A stretch of 23,802 nt of DNA, taken from positions 1-23,802 of IMG/VR virus record IMGVR_UViG_3300025674_000395; one strand, 5' to 3'. The notes under the pieces are model-generated. The model made no database searches and was not told the origin of the DNA. It worked only from the letters and a program-made list of their open reading frames with translations. A program made the position numbers and the translations under genes. Below, in pieces: positions 12,833-21,258 of this stretch (position 1 is the first letter of the stretch; every line of letters starts with the position of its first letter). Source of the stretch: a virus.

Positions 12833-13044
12833 TATTCTAATATTAAAGATTTGATAGATTTAGACCCATCAATATTTGTTTCAAGTTCTGCTTTAGATTT
12901 AATACATTTATAATCTACATTAGATTTAACTTGTCTTGTAGCTTCACGCTTATGTTTAAGACATACAGACATAGAAGATTGTATTCTATGTTCCTTAATA
13001 TCAGGTCCAATAAACATTAATAATGCAACAATAGATTCAATCAT
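12832..13044 (-). CDS. Small exported Cys-containing protein
   Basis: 70 residues. A hydrophobic start (MIESIVALLMFIGPDIKEHR) is followed by a basic, Cys-containing body (SSMSVCLKHKREATRQVKSN, YKCIKSKAELE). The two cysteines, 19 residues apart, suggest a disulphide in the periplasm. The layout is like the adjacent 71-residue protein, so they may be a pair. The stop-start overlaps with neighbours show one operon. Function is unknown. Confidence 0.65.
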   Translation of the reverse strand: MIESIVALLMFIGPDIKEHRIQSSMSVCLKHKREATRQVKSNVDYKCIKSKAELETNIDGSKSIKSLILE

Positions 13045-13205
13045 AATACTTTCCCTTTGTTCTTTCCTTCTTTAATAGTATATTTTTGAGTTCCATTAGC
13101 ACCTATCTCAACTTCTTGTCTAAGCATCTTAAACATATTCATTTGTTTAACATCTTCCCATTTTTGTTGAGTGTATTTAATTACTTTTTTATGTACTCTA
13201 TCCAT
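13041..13205 (-). CDS. 54-residue basic small protein
   Basis: An open - strand frame from ATG 13205 to TGA 13041. The ATG overlaps the stop of the upstream 122-residue gene, and the TGA overlaps the downstream ATG (ATGA). The product starts MDRVHKKVIKYTQQKWEDVK and continues with a helix (MNMFKMLRQEVEIG) and a basic end (TIKEGKNKGKVL). It fills an otherwise unexplained 160-base gap exactly. Unknown function. Confidence 0.65.
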   Translation of the reverse strand: MDRVHKKVIKYTQQKWEDVKQMNMFKMLRQEVEIGANGTQKYTIKEGKNKGKVL

Positions 13206-13573
13206 TAATGTCCATTTCCATTAGAAAATTCTCTTTGTTTATCTTTTAATTTCTCAATATCGTTTAATGCTTTTTCTACTTGGTCTTTCAAGAATTGTAT
13301 ATTAACTTTGTTAGTCATATTTTGTTCTTGATTCTTTTCTAATTTTTCTACAGTTTTATATAAGTCTTCCAAAAGCATTAGTTGTTCTTGGTCCACAGGT
13401 AACTGTTCACTTTTTTTAAGTAAGTCAGCTTGGAATAATTCTCTTGATGTTTCTAATGACGTTAATCTACTTGTCAATTCTGTATAAGCAAAGATACCCA
13501 TAGATACACCAACAATAATTCCAATCATGTTTTTAATTGGCATACTTACTGCTGTATTATCAGATACTTTCAT
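13205..13573 (-). CDS. Membrane-anchored coiled-coil protein near lysis genes
   Basis: 122 residues: a short N-terminal segment, one transmembrane helix (about residues 14-30, KNMIGIIVGVSMGIFAYTEL), then a long charged coiled coil (QLMLLEDLYKTVEKLEKNQE; VNIQFLKDQVEKALNDIEKL). This is the form of an i-spanin (Rz-like), with the coiled coil in the periplasm. I also recall marine-phage proteins of this type of unknown function. It lies between the holin candidate and the small exported proteins, which supports a lysis or envelope role. Confidence 0.7.
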   Translation of the reverse strand: MKVSDNTAVSMPIKNMIGIIVGVSMGIFAYTELTSRLTSLETSRELFQADLLKKSEQLPVDQEQLMLLEDLYKTVEKLEKNQEQNMTNKVNIQFLKDQVEKALNDIEKLKDKQREFSNGNGH

Positions 13574-13647
13574 TTATCACCTTTATAAAAATCTTTGAAT
13601 AACCAATCCAAATACTTTTGCCAAAGTTTTTTTAGAAATTTGAGCAT
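13570..13647 (-). CDS. Possible 25-residue amphipathic peptide
   Basis: The frame starting at 13647 encodes MLKFLKKLWQKYLDWLFKDF plus YKGDK, an aromatic amphipathic helix. Its TGA overlaps the ATG of the downstream 122-residue gene (ATGA). A second frame starting at 13660 (MDLDYAQISKKTLAKVFGLV...) covers the same stretch. Neither has a good ribosome binding site. The first is preferred for its stop-start overlap and Trp/Leu pattern. Confidence 0.35.
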   Translation of the reverse strand: MLKFLKKLWQKYLDWLFKDFYKGDK

Positions 13648-13662
13648 AGTCTAAGTCCATTG

Positions 13663-14031
13663 TTATTTAAACTTCTTTCCTGTTAATAAATTAGTTACGG
13701 ATATTCCGTAATTTCCTCCAACAACTATAAAGATTAACCAAAGATAAGTCTCAGGTATATTTTTAAGTTGTTCAAAATAAAATTCTACTTTAGCTAACAT
13801 ATCTTGGTCTCCCCAAAATGTAGCATAGCCAAGTATTCCTAATGGTGCAAGTATAAATGAACCTAGAATTAAATCTAAGAATAAAGAACCATTTCTTTTT
13901 GCTCTTTCGTTTCCTGTTGCCATCTCTTGTAAAGCAATAGCGTGTTTTCTTTCACTCTTTTCTTTACGTCTGTTCATATAAGTGCCAACAGCTTTTGAAC
14001 CTATATTGAATAATAGTTTATATGGAATCAT
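13663..14031 (-). CDS. Putative holin-like membrane protein
   Basis: 122 residues. A basic N-terminal helix (NRRKEKSERKHAIALQEMAT) precedes two hydrophobic segments, about residues 49-70 (SLFLDLILGSFILAPLGILG) and 95-115 (YLWLIFIVVGGNYGISVTNL), and a basic tail (LTGKKFK). The order resembles holins of the gene-transfer-agent three-span type: basic helix, hydrophobic span, W/Y-rich span ending YG-x-x. AAGGA lies five bases before the ATG. The endolysin would be elsewhere or be the glucosaminidase of the virion protein. Holin is the best guess, not proved. Confidence 0.55.
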   Translation of the reverse strand: MIPYKLLFNIGSKAVGTYMNRRKEKSERKHAIALQEMATGNERAKRNGSLFLDLILGSFILAPLGILGYATFWGDQDMLAKVEFYFEQLKNIPETYLWLIFIVVGGNYGISVTNLLTGKKFK

Positions 14032-14045
14032 ATTGTCCTTTGTGT

Positions 14046-14090
14046 ACTGGGCAGAGCAAGGCTGCGTTGTGATTTCTCTTGATGCCCAGT
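14046..14090. other. GC-rich inverted repeat in the hsp20-holin gap
   Basis: ACTGGGCA (14046-14053) and TGCCCAGT (14083-14090) form a perfect 8-base stem around a 29-base loop, in which GAG/CTC can pair further. It is more GC-rich than anything nearby. It lies just before the holin ribosome binding site and just after hsp20. There is no T run on either strand, so it is not a standard terminator. An RNA processing or stability element is possible. Confidence 0.5.
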
Positions 14091-14097
14091 TATAAGA

Positions 14098-14517
14098 TTA
14101 CTTAATCTTAATTGTTTTTATTTTTTTCTCTTCAGGTAATTCTTCAAAGAGTTTAACTTTAAGAACTCCGTCTATAAAGTCAGCACCTTCTACTTTAATA
14201 TACTCTGAAAGAGTAAATTTTCTAACAACACTTCTAGATGCAATACCTTGATGTATTAAAGTATCGTTATCTTTATCTTCTTTCTTAGCACTAATTGTAA
14301 GTACACCATCTTGTAACTCACAGTTAATGTCTTTCTTAGAGAACCCAGCTAAAGCCATCTCTATTTGATACTGACCATCCTTAATTTTTCTTATATTATA
14401 AGGTGGAAAGTTAGAAGTGTTTATTTGTGAAACCTCATTTAGTGAATCAAACATTCTATCAAAACCGATAGAGAAGTTTTTAAATGGGTCAAAGTTTATT
14501 AAATTATATCGTGTCAT
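14098..14517 (-). CDS. IbpA-like small heat-shock protein (Hsp20)
   Basis: 139 residues. An ATP-independent holdase that keeps unfolding proteins soluble. The N-terminal part (NFDPFKNFSIGFDRMFDSLN) has the F-x-P and GFDR-(L/M)-F motifs of IbpA-type class A sHsps. The alpha-crystallin domain runs from about 39 to 126, starting FPPYNI and including MALAGFSKKDI, LIHQGIASRSVVRKF and DGVLKVKL. The C-terminal I-x-I anchor is Ile136-Lys-Ile138. It heads a - strand unit with its own perfect promoter and a thermometer-like leader. Hsp20 genes are known in some marine myoviruses; possible roles are capsid assembly or keeping the host working under stress. Confidence 0.95.
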   Translation of the reverse strand: MTRYNLINFDPFKNFSIGFDRMFDSLNEVSQINTSNFPPYNIRKIKDGQYQIEMALAGFSKKDINCELQDGVLTISAKKEDKDNDTLIHQGIASRSVVRKFTLSEYIKVEGADFIDGVLKVKLFEELPEEKKIKTIKIK

Positions 14518-14570
14518 TTGTTATCCTTTCGTTAAGCGATATTTATATGCAACCCCAAATGGGCGTTGCT
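14518..14570 (-). promoter_or_regulatory. ROSE-like RNA thermometer in the hsp20 5' leader
   Basis: Read on the - strand, the predicted leader is about 53 nt. Hairpin I (14549-14569) pairs GCAAC with GTTGC and CCC with GGG, with one bulged G and an ATTT loop. Hairpin II (14522-14541) pairs UAUC-CUU with AAGGAUA, with a bulged G and loop AACGA. Within it UCGCU lies opposite AGGA, the Shine-Dalgarno, which is six bases from the ATG. U(U/C)GCU facing AGGA with an unpaired G is the conserved signature of ROSE elements of rhizobial and enterobacterial sHsp genes. Confidence 0.7.
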
Positions 14571-14576
14571 TAGTAT

Positions 14577-14605
14577 ATTATAGAGAGAAATATCTTTAAT
14601 GTCAA
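14577..14605 (-). promoter_or_regulatory. Perfect sigma70 promoter for hsp20
   Basis: On the - strand, TTGACA (14605-14600), a 17-base spacer and TATAAT (14582-14577) match consensus at all 12 positions. The -35 box directly follows the TAG of the 1391-residue virion gene. RNA should start near 14570, at the base of the 5' hairpin of the hsp20 leader. Confidence 0.85.
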
Positions 14606-17600
14606 CTATTTTTTAAATAGTGAACTTTCAAGACTTTTCAACTCTTCTGAGTGTTTGCCATTTACTCTAGCTTTTAGTATTGATTTAACATTATCAGACC
14701 ATTTCGGGTTTTCAGCCCATCCAGTATCTGAGATTGCGTCAATAATATCATTCTTAGTAGCTTCACCTTGTTTATATTTTTCTAATGTTTCTCTAACATT
14801 TTTATAATGAGGTTTAGTTTCTACCCAAGTGTAAAATTTATCTATGCTTTCAGATGGTGATTCAAACTTAGCAACTTGTGTGTTATCACCTTTTGCTTTA
14901 ATTCTATTATCACCTTTTTCAGCAACCATATTGAAATAATTATTACCTTCTTTATAGAATCTACTACTACCATATCCAGTTTCTTCTAATGCAATAGCAA
15001 TTAAAATATCTGAAGGTACATCTTTACCTTGATTACTTTGATAAATTACTGAAGCACTATCTAAAAGAAATTTTTTTTTATCTTCAGGTAACTCAGAAAG
15101 TTTACTATAGTCTTTAGGTTTTTCCTTTTGAACTACTTCTACTTTAGGTTTAGCTTTCGGCAACAAGAAGTTATCTTGTGCTTTTATCATATCAGCATTT
15201 ACTCCTGATGTATTAATCATTGTAGCGACAGCACCAACTTTAGCCATATCTTTAACATTCATATTATCTTCCTCCTTTCCTTGATTAATGTTATCTTTTT
15301 CAACAACATCTCCTGTATTAAATTGTTTTCTTTCTAATTTTGTTTCAGGTAATTTTCTACCTGCATCATCAAAATCAACTCCAAAATCTTTTGCTCTTTC
15401 TAATATAAAATTTCTCCAATTAGGTAGAATAAATATTCTTTGAAAAAATCTTTCTGTTGCTCTTTCAGTATTTCCTTTTAAATAATCTTTTAATATTTTA
15501 TCAGTTTCAAATGCAATACTACCTGCAGGAAAACCTAAAAAGAAAGGTTGTCTTGAGCCTGGTCCAATAATATTACTTGCAATAAATTCAGGACCAATAC
15601 CTGACATACCTGATAATCTAAAAGCTTCTGACCACCATTCGCTAGTATCAGCATCAATATCAGTTTGAACTTCGCCATACTTAGCTAATTCTCTTAATTC
15701 TTGAATACCACCATAAACAGGAATAGATGCTAAAATTTTTACCATAGTTCTTGCATCTCCATTTTCTACTCTTTGTAATATTTTATTTGTTTGAGCAGAT
15801 TTAGCCATAGCCCACGACATAAATTGACCCATTAATCTTATCCATGGTGTTTGACTTTGTGTAAATAATAATCTATTAGAAACTTGAGGTATGATTGCAT
15901 CTCTGTTTGCAGCTAAAATAGCAGCATCATTTAAATTCTTTTTACCTATTGATGTTTTAACAGCATCATCAAATGAAGTACTACCAATTCTTAATGCATC
16001 TTTTATACTAATACCATATCTATCTAAATCTCTAACTAATTTTGCACCTTTAGATGAAGAAAGTTTATTACCTGCACTAACATATTTAGCAAGTTTTCTT
16101 GAAGTAATATAAGCATCAGCAGCTCCTGCATTATAAGCAAATCTTCTAGCAAATCCTGTTAACCATTCTAATCCTGAAAGTCTAAAAAATAAATTATTGG
16201 CAGCTCTCATACTTAGTTTATCATTACCAAGCCAACTAGAATGTGCTGTCATTTCATCTCCTTTAATAGCTAAAGGTTTTTGTAATGCAGCTTGTATTTC
16301 ATTTGATTGAGCTATACCTAAATTTTTTGCTATACCTTTTTCACCTTTAGCTGTAAATGATGTATTCTTTAAAGCTCTTAACCAACTTGTCCAGTTTGTT
16401 GAATTAGTAAAAGGTTGAATTAAATCTCCTAAAGAAGCTATTGTTACTCTATCTAACATATTTAAGTTAGATATTGTTGATAATGTTCCTGATAAAGCCT
16501 TTAATTGATTTTCACTAGTCTTACCAAATCTATCAAAGTAAGCATCTATAGTATCATTAACTAATTTTATTTCTTTTTGAGCTAATAATCTCCATTGTTC
16601 ATTACCTGTATTTTTATATTTATCTTTTATTGCTTGATAAAAAGGTTTTAAAAATTGACCATTAGCACCAAATTTTTGAGAAAATGCTATAGAATTAGAT
16701 GACCTATTTACTAAAGATGATAATGTTTGTGCAGCATCATTAACTAAAAAACCATTATCACTTAATAATTTTTCTACTTTTGCATATGGACCTGTTAAAA
16801 TTCTTTGTTGATTAATATGATTACTTAATGGAGTAATAATAAAATTATCACTAATTTTTTTATCATTAATAAAATCATCTACATTTGTTTTAACAACATT
16901 ACCTGATGATATTTTATTTAATTGGTCTTTAAATTTTTTAGCAGCATTTTTAGGATTTTTACTACCTTTATTTTTAAATATTTCAGTTAAAACTTTTTCA
17001 AATTCTTTTGGATTTTTATTTATTTTATCAAAGTTATATACTCTTGGAAAATAATCTTTTATATTTTCTTTAGAAAAAATTCCTGCTTCATTATATAATT
17101 TTTTAAAATCATCTAGGTATGTTCTAATTTGTCCTTTTAATATTTTTTCTTTGCCTGATAATTTATTTTTACCACCTCTTAAAGAATTTAATACATTAGT
17201 TTGTTCAACTCTTGTATAATTTTTTGTTAATTCAACAGCTCTTGATGTCCAAGTTCTTTGAATTTCATCTGCAACTTTTGATACAGAATTTTTAGCATAA
17301 GGTGAATCAATGTTTTGTAATAAAATTTTACTTAATTGTTCTGTTTTACCACCAAATGCTGATAGTTTTGTTGCTGTAGTTGTAGCTGTTAATTCTCTTA
17401 TTTTTTGTAATGTTAATTTTACAGCTTCATTTTTAATAATATTTGTTGCTAAATTTTTATCACCAACTTGTAATACTTTACTAGCTTGAATACCTTTTTG
17501 TAATGCTCCAAGAGTTGCACCACCAATAATCCATTTATTTAAATCATCATCTTCAGAACCCCATAAAGTACCAAAGGCATAACCTATACCAGCACCCATT

Positions 17601-18781
17601 AAAGGTCTAGTTGTAGTATTTAAAACATATCTAATAGTTGTATCTGTAAGACTTTCTTTTTCTTTTAATTTTTCTAAAATCTTTACATCTCTTTTTTGAA
17701 TTAAATCTGTTTCTTTTTGTAATGCATCAGATTGTTTTTTTATTAATTTTTTCTTTTCTAAATTAAATTCTTTTTTAAGTTCTGCTTTGTTATTTTTTAA
17801 TTGTTCTATTTTATTAGCAGTTGATTTAGTAAATTTTTCTTTATTTATTTTATTTAATTTATCAATATTATTTTGTATATTTAAAATTTTCTTTTGAAAT
17901 GCTGGTTCAATAGTTTGAAAAGGTTTAGAGTGATTTTCACCAGTTTTTTTAATTAAATTATTTAATGTTATAAATTCTTTATCACTAACTATATTTTGAA
18001 TATCAGTAAATTCTTTTTTTGTTAAACCTAATTTTTTAGCTTTAGCTCCATTAGCAACTTCAATAATTTGAGCTATCTTTTTTTTATCAGCTCCTGGTAA
18101 ATATTTACTTATTGTTTTAAAAGTTTTCATAGCAGCAGGACCTAACACAGCAGCACTACCTGCAGCTAAAGCAGCTTCTCCAGGTTTTACCTCACCTGTT
18201 TTCACATAGTCTGACAATAATTTATCAAGACCTACAGTAACACCTCCAACAGTTGCTAGTCCTTTATAAGACATAGTGGCAGCTCTGCCCCAAGGTGTTA
18301 AATATGCTAGTAAATAAAAAGGGTCAAGTAGCATAGATGCCATTTCCCCAGCTTTAGTGTAAATATCATCATTATATTTACCACCTCTAAATCTTTCAAA
18401 TTTATTTAAAAGTTTTTGATTTTCTATACCAGCATTGTCTTGTAAAACTTGTTTTAAATCTCTATCATCATCTCTAATATCAATAAGTTTAGCTTTACCT
18501 AATCTAAAAACATTACCGAAGAATTGGTCTTGTTTATCAAAACCATAAGTAAATTTTCTAAACCAAGAGGGTTCTTCCTGCTCGGATGTAGTAAAAGTTG
18601 TTTCTGTTTTAGGAGATTCTATTTGTTGTGGAGCTTCTTCAGTAGTTAAATATTTGTCATATTTACTAGAATCAAATTTTGTAGTAGGAGGTGTTATAAC
18701 AACATCAGATTGTTGTTCATTATTTTGAATAATGTATTTGTCGTATTTTGACGAATCGAATATGTTTGTTTCTTCTGCCAT
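14606..18781 (-). CDS. Large internal virion protein with C-terminal glucosaminidase domain
   Basis: 1391 residues, the size of T7 gp16 (1318), which is ejected into the cell and cuts peptidoglycan. The N-terminus has the motif FDSSKYDKY twice (about residues 8-16 and 36-44). Then come hydrophobic stretches (about 140-230), a long Lys-rich coiled coil (about 295-377) and a long helical body. The last 150 residues (about 1225-1380) are a glucosaminidase-type muramidase domain, with the likely catalytic Glu in ALEETGYGSSRF, then GNNYFNM, FESPSESIDKFYTW and DNVKSIL. T7 gp16 has a transglycosylase at the N-terminus, so both fold family and position differ here. It may also supply muramidase for lysis. 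It sits last in the virion gene row, as the gp14-15-16 order predicts. Confidence 0.85.
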   Translation of the reverse strand: MAEETNIFDSSKYDKYIIQNNEQQSDVVITPPTTKFDSSKYDKYLTTEEAPQQIESPKTETTFTTSEQEEPSWFRKFTYGFDKQDQFFGNVFRLGKAKLIDIRDDDRDLKQVLQDNAGIENQKLLNKFERFRGGKYNDDIYTKAGEMASMLLDPFYLLAYLTPWGRAATMSYKGLATVGGVTVGLDKLLSDYVKTGEVKPGEAALAAGSAAVLGPAAMKTFKTISKYLPGADKKKIAQIIEVANGAKAKKLGLTKKEFTDIQNIVSDKEFITLNNLIKKTGENHSKPFQTIEPAFQKKILNIQNNIDKLNKINKEKFTKSTANKIEQLKNNKAELKKEFNLEKKKLIKKQSDALQKETDLIQKRDVKILEKLKEKESLTDTTIRYVLNTTTRPLMGAGIGYAFGTLWGSEDDDLNKWIIGGATLGALQKGIQASKVLQVGDKNLATNIIKNEAVKLTLQKIRELTATTTATKLSAFGGKTEQLSKILLQNIDSPYAKNSVSKVADEIQRTWTSRAVELTKNYTRVEQTNVLNSLRGGKNKLSGKEKILKGQIRTYLDDFKKLYNEAGIFSKENIKDYFPRVYNFDKINKNPKEFEKVLTEIFKNKGSKNPKNAAKKFKDQLNKISSGNVVKTNVDDFINDKKISDNFIITPLSNHINQQRILTGPYAKVEKLLSDNGFLVNDAAQTLSSLVNRSSNSIAFSQKFGANGQFLKPFYQAIKDKYKNTGNEQWRLLAQKEIKLVNDTIDAYFDRFGKTSENQLKALSGTLSTISNLNMLDRVTIASLGDLIQPFTNSTNWTSWLRALKNTSFTAKGEKGIAKNLGIAQSNEIQAALQKPLAIKGDEMTAHSSWLGNDKLSMRAANNLFFRLSGLEWLTGFARRFAYNAGAADAYITSRKLAKYVSAGNKLSSSKGAKLVRDLDRYGISIKDALRIGSTSFDDAVKTSIGKKNLNDAAILAANRDAIIPQVSNRLLFTQSQTPWIRLMGQFMSWAMAKSAQTNKILQRVENGDARTMVKILASIPVYGGIQELRELAKYGEVQTDIDADTSEWWSEAFRLSGMSGIGPEFIASNIIGPGSRQPFFLGFPAGSIAFETDKILKDYLKGNTERATERFFQRIFILPNWRNFILERAKDFGVDFDDAGRKLPETKLERKQFNTGDVVEKDNINQGKEEDNMNVKDMAKVGAVATMINTSGVNADMIKAQDNFLLPKAKPKVEVVQKEKPKDYSKLSELPEDKKKFLLDSASVIYQSNQGKDVPSDILIAIALEETGYGSSRFYKEGNNYFNMVAEKGDNRIKAKGDNTQVAKFESPSESIDKFYTWVETKPHYKNVRETLEKYKQGEATKNDIIDAISDTGWAENPKWSDNVKSILKARVNGKHSEELKSLESSLFKK

Positions 18782-18793
18782 TATTCATTAGTT

Positions 18794-20668
18794 TTATGTA
18801 AGAGGTTTAAATTTTGTAAGGTCATTAAATTTTACAGTAGTATTATCAATTGCGTAAGTTTCTTTTATTTCTTTTCCTGACATTGGATATGGTAATATTC
18901 TTAAAATTTCTTCTCTAGTTTCAAATACAGGTTTATTTGTTTCACCAAAATCTGCAGGAGTTTTCTTTTTATTAACTGTATCAGTTTTTATATTGTCAAT
19001 AATTTTTTCTTCTTGTTTTATTGGTTGAACAACTTCTTGACTTATTATATTTTCTTTATCTTTTTCTAAATCTTTTCTAACTGTTTCAGTATTAGGTAAA
19101 GTGTAAGTTTTACCATCACTAAATTTAACTTTTATAGAACCTTGTTCATTACCTGTTTTACCTGTTACATTACCTGTTTCACCTGTTTCTTTAGGTTTTA
19201 CAACATTTATATTATCTATTATATCTTTAAATGGAGTTTCATCTTTATCATTTTTAAAATTATAAAATTGATTATTAACATTATTTTCTAAAAATTGTTC
19301 TTTAGTTATTAATCCTTTTTGAAGTAAAGCTGCACCAAATTTAAAGTTAACATCATTTAATAATGAATTAGTTTCTCCATATTTTAAATTTTGTAATCTA
19401 GCTTGATTTTGTTTTAAAAGTAATGGATTTAATTGTAGTTCATCATTAACTCTTTCAGAAGATATATCCATTAAAACTTTTGCATATGTTTGTGATACGT
19501 CAGATTTCTCTGAATTAGTTAAAACTTTGTTACTTCCAAAAATAGTATCATCAAAATCAATAGTATTAGCTGTTGGTACAACAATTAAGTTATCTTCATT
19601 TCTTAAAACTGTTTTAAAGTTTAATGCACCACCTTTTCCAAGAATATTATTATTTGCAACAGGAACTGCATAATCTTTCATTCGATTTGCAACAGTACCA
19701 TTCATATTACTTTTACCATAGTATGAAGGAAGTTCACCTATTTGTCCATTAAATTTTACAAATAAATAATCAGTTCCATTTCTTTTTAAAAAATCTTGAT
19801 TATGTTTATAAGTACTATAAACTGATTCTGCAAAATTTGCTCCACCTTTCATAAATCCTGTTATTTCACCTGATTGTCTATTTTCTTTAAAATAATCTTT
19901 AGTATTAGTCATTCCAAGATTTTTAAATGAAGCTTTAATAGCTTCGTTATTATCTTTACTTGTTACTTTTGAATTTAAATCTGTAATATTTTTTAATTGT
20001 TCATAGTTTTTATTTCTAAATGTTTTATAACCATCAGATGCCTTATCAATATTACTATATAAACCACCTGTACCTTCTACTTTTAAACCTACAAATTCAG
20101 GATTAACAGATGTTTCAGTTAATTTAACAGCATTTTGAGCTTTCAATGCTGCTTCCATATCTTTTAATTGTTCTGCTTCAGCTTTAGATTTTGTACCTAA
20201 TATTTTATTAATTAAAAATCTATTACCTCTAGCATCATCAAGAGCAGTAGAAGTATATCTAGTAATTGCAGCATCTGCCATTGCAGCATTTTGTTCAATC
20301 TCATCTAACGTACCTGCCATTTTATAATCAATAGTTTCACCTTTATAACCATTAATCATACTTGTTTTTAATTTTTCAGGTAAGTCTTTCCAACCAGGAG
20401 TTGTTAATGGTAAAATTTTTGCAGCATATTGTGATACGTTACCATCTTTACTATAAGCAGCATTAGCTGATTCAATAGTTTTAAATTTATCTTTTTCTTT
20501 ATAATAGTTTTCTATATCTTTTTCATATCTTTTATCTTTTCTTTTAAGTAAAGAAGCTCTATTAGCTTGTAACTCTTCAGCTCTAATAGCAAATCTTTCT
20601 TTAGTGTTTGCTTTATCTTGTTCAATAGCCCCTACTGCAATATTACCTAAGTCTGTCCAAAATCCCAT
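18794..20668 (-). CDS. Probable internal virion protein (T7 gp15 position)
   Basis: 624 residues. Starts MGFWTDLGNIAVGAIEQDKA, then a long charged helical region (about 20-75). The rest is Asn- and Lys-rich with no enzyme motif. A low-complexity piece (TGETGNVTGKTGN) near residue 500 comes from four ACCTGTT repeats. Size and position directly before the 1391-residue protein suggest an ejection protein like T7 gp15 (747 residues). The function is inferred from context only. Its ATG overlaps the upstream stop. Confidence 0.6.
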   Translation of the reverse strand: MGFWTDLGNIAVGAIEQDKANTKERFAIRAEELQANRASLLKRKDKRYEKDIENYYKEKDKFKTIESANAAYSKDGNVSQYAAKILPLTTPGWKDLPEKLKTSMINGYKGETIDYKMAGTLDEIEQNAAMADAAITRYTSTALDDARGNRFLINKILGTKSKAEAEQLKDMEAALKAQNAVKLTETSVNPEFVGLKVEGTGGLYSNIDKASDGYKTFRNKNYEQLKNITDLNSKVTSKDNNEAIKASFKNLGMTNTKDYFKENRQSGEITGFMKGGANFAESVYSTYKHNQDFLKRNGTDYLFVKFNGQIGELPSYYGKSNMNGTVANRMKDYAVPVANNNILGKGGALNFKTVLRNEDNLIVVPTANTIDFDDTIFGSNKVLTNSEKSDVSQTYAKVLMDISSERVNDELQLNPLLLKQNQARLQNLKYGETNSLLNDVNFKFGAALLQKGLITKEQFLENNVNNQFYNFKNDKDETPFKDIIDNINVVKPKETGETGNVTGKTGNEQGSIKVKFSDGKTYTLPNTETVRKDLEKDKENIISQEVVQPIKQEEKIIDNIKTDTVNKKKTPADFGETNKPVFETREEILRILPYPMSGKEIKETYAIDNTTVKFNDLTKFKPLT

Positions 20669-21258
20669 TATTTTTCTACCTCTTCTTTAACTTCTTCTTT
20701 AACTTCTACAGCAGCTTCAACTTTGCTTGGAAGTTCTTGTTTAACTTTTGCTAATAAACTTTTACTTAATACTTCTTCAGTTGGTTTAATTTTTTCTTCA
20801 ACAACTTCATCATCTTCATCCATATTAATAGGTGTTACATCATCACCTGGTATTTCAGTATCAGGGTCATCTTCTTCTTCACCTTCATATAAAACATAAT
20901 CTTTAATATCAGCGTAATCTGCAATAGCAATTAATAAATATATTGTTGGCTCTGCTAATAACATTACCATATCAGGATTAAACTTACCTGACCTATAACC
21001 TTTGTATAATATAACTTGTGCAATTTCATCTAAAGCAACTCCATCATCAATTATCTCAACTAATTTTCTTAATGTAGTTTGTTCTGTTAATTCTAAATAT
21101 ACAGCTCTCATAGCTTCTTCTTGGTCTGTAAATTCAGGTGGTCTTTCCCATGCTGTAGGTGTATCAGGAGAAGCAGTTAAAGATTCTCCAGGAATAGGAG
21201 CATTGAAAGGATTTACACCTTGCTCATCAAATTGATTCTGTTGTATTTTTTCTGCCAT
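20668..21258 (-). CDS. Acidic virion-module protein, unknown
   Basis: 196 residues. The N-terminus is Pro/Asn-rich (NPFNAPIPGESLTASPDTPT, AWERPPEFTDQEEA). A helical core (about 50-125) follows, then a very acidic tail with repeated KEEVKEEVEK. I recall proteins starting with a similar PIPG-SLT--P-N-PWE-PP pattern in the structural region of marine phages. It lies between the 624-residue protein and a small basic protein. It could be a scaffold-like or chaperone protein, because acidic proteins are often paired with basic ejection proteins. Confidence 0.65.
   Translation of the reverse strand: MAEKIQQNQFDEQGVNPFNAPIPGESLTASPDTPTAWERPPEFTDQEEAMRAVYLELTEQTTLRKLVEIIDDGVALDEIAQVILYKGYRSGKFNPDMVMLLAEPTIYLLIAIADYADIKDYVLYEGEEEDDPDTEIPGDDVTPINMDEDDEVVEEKIKPTEEVLSKSLLAKVKQELPSKVEAAVEVKEEVKEEVEK

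Noticed and set aside
13460-13490. TTGACA on the - strand in the membrane coiled-coil gene
   Set aside because: No -10-like sequence at 16-18 bases.
14046-14090. Terminator or tRNA-like element
   Set aside because: No T run on either strand and far too short, with no anticodon or T arms for a tRNA.
18990-19025. TTGACA-17-GTTAAT on the - strand in the 624-residue gene
   Set aside because: The -10 lacks the important first T and second A, and it is deep in coding sequence.
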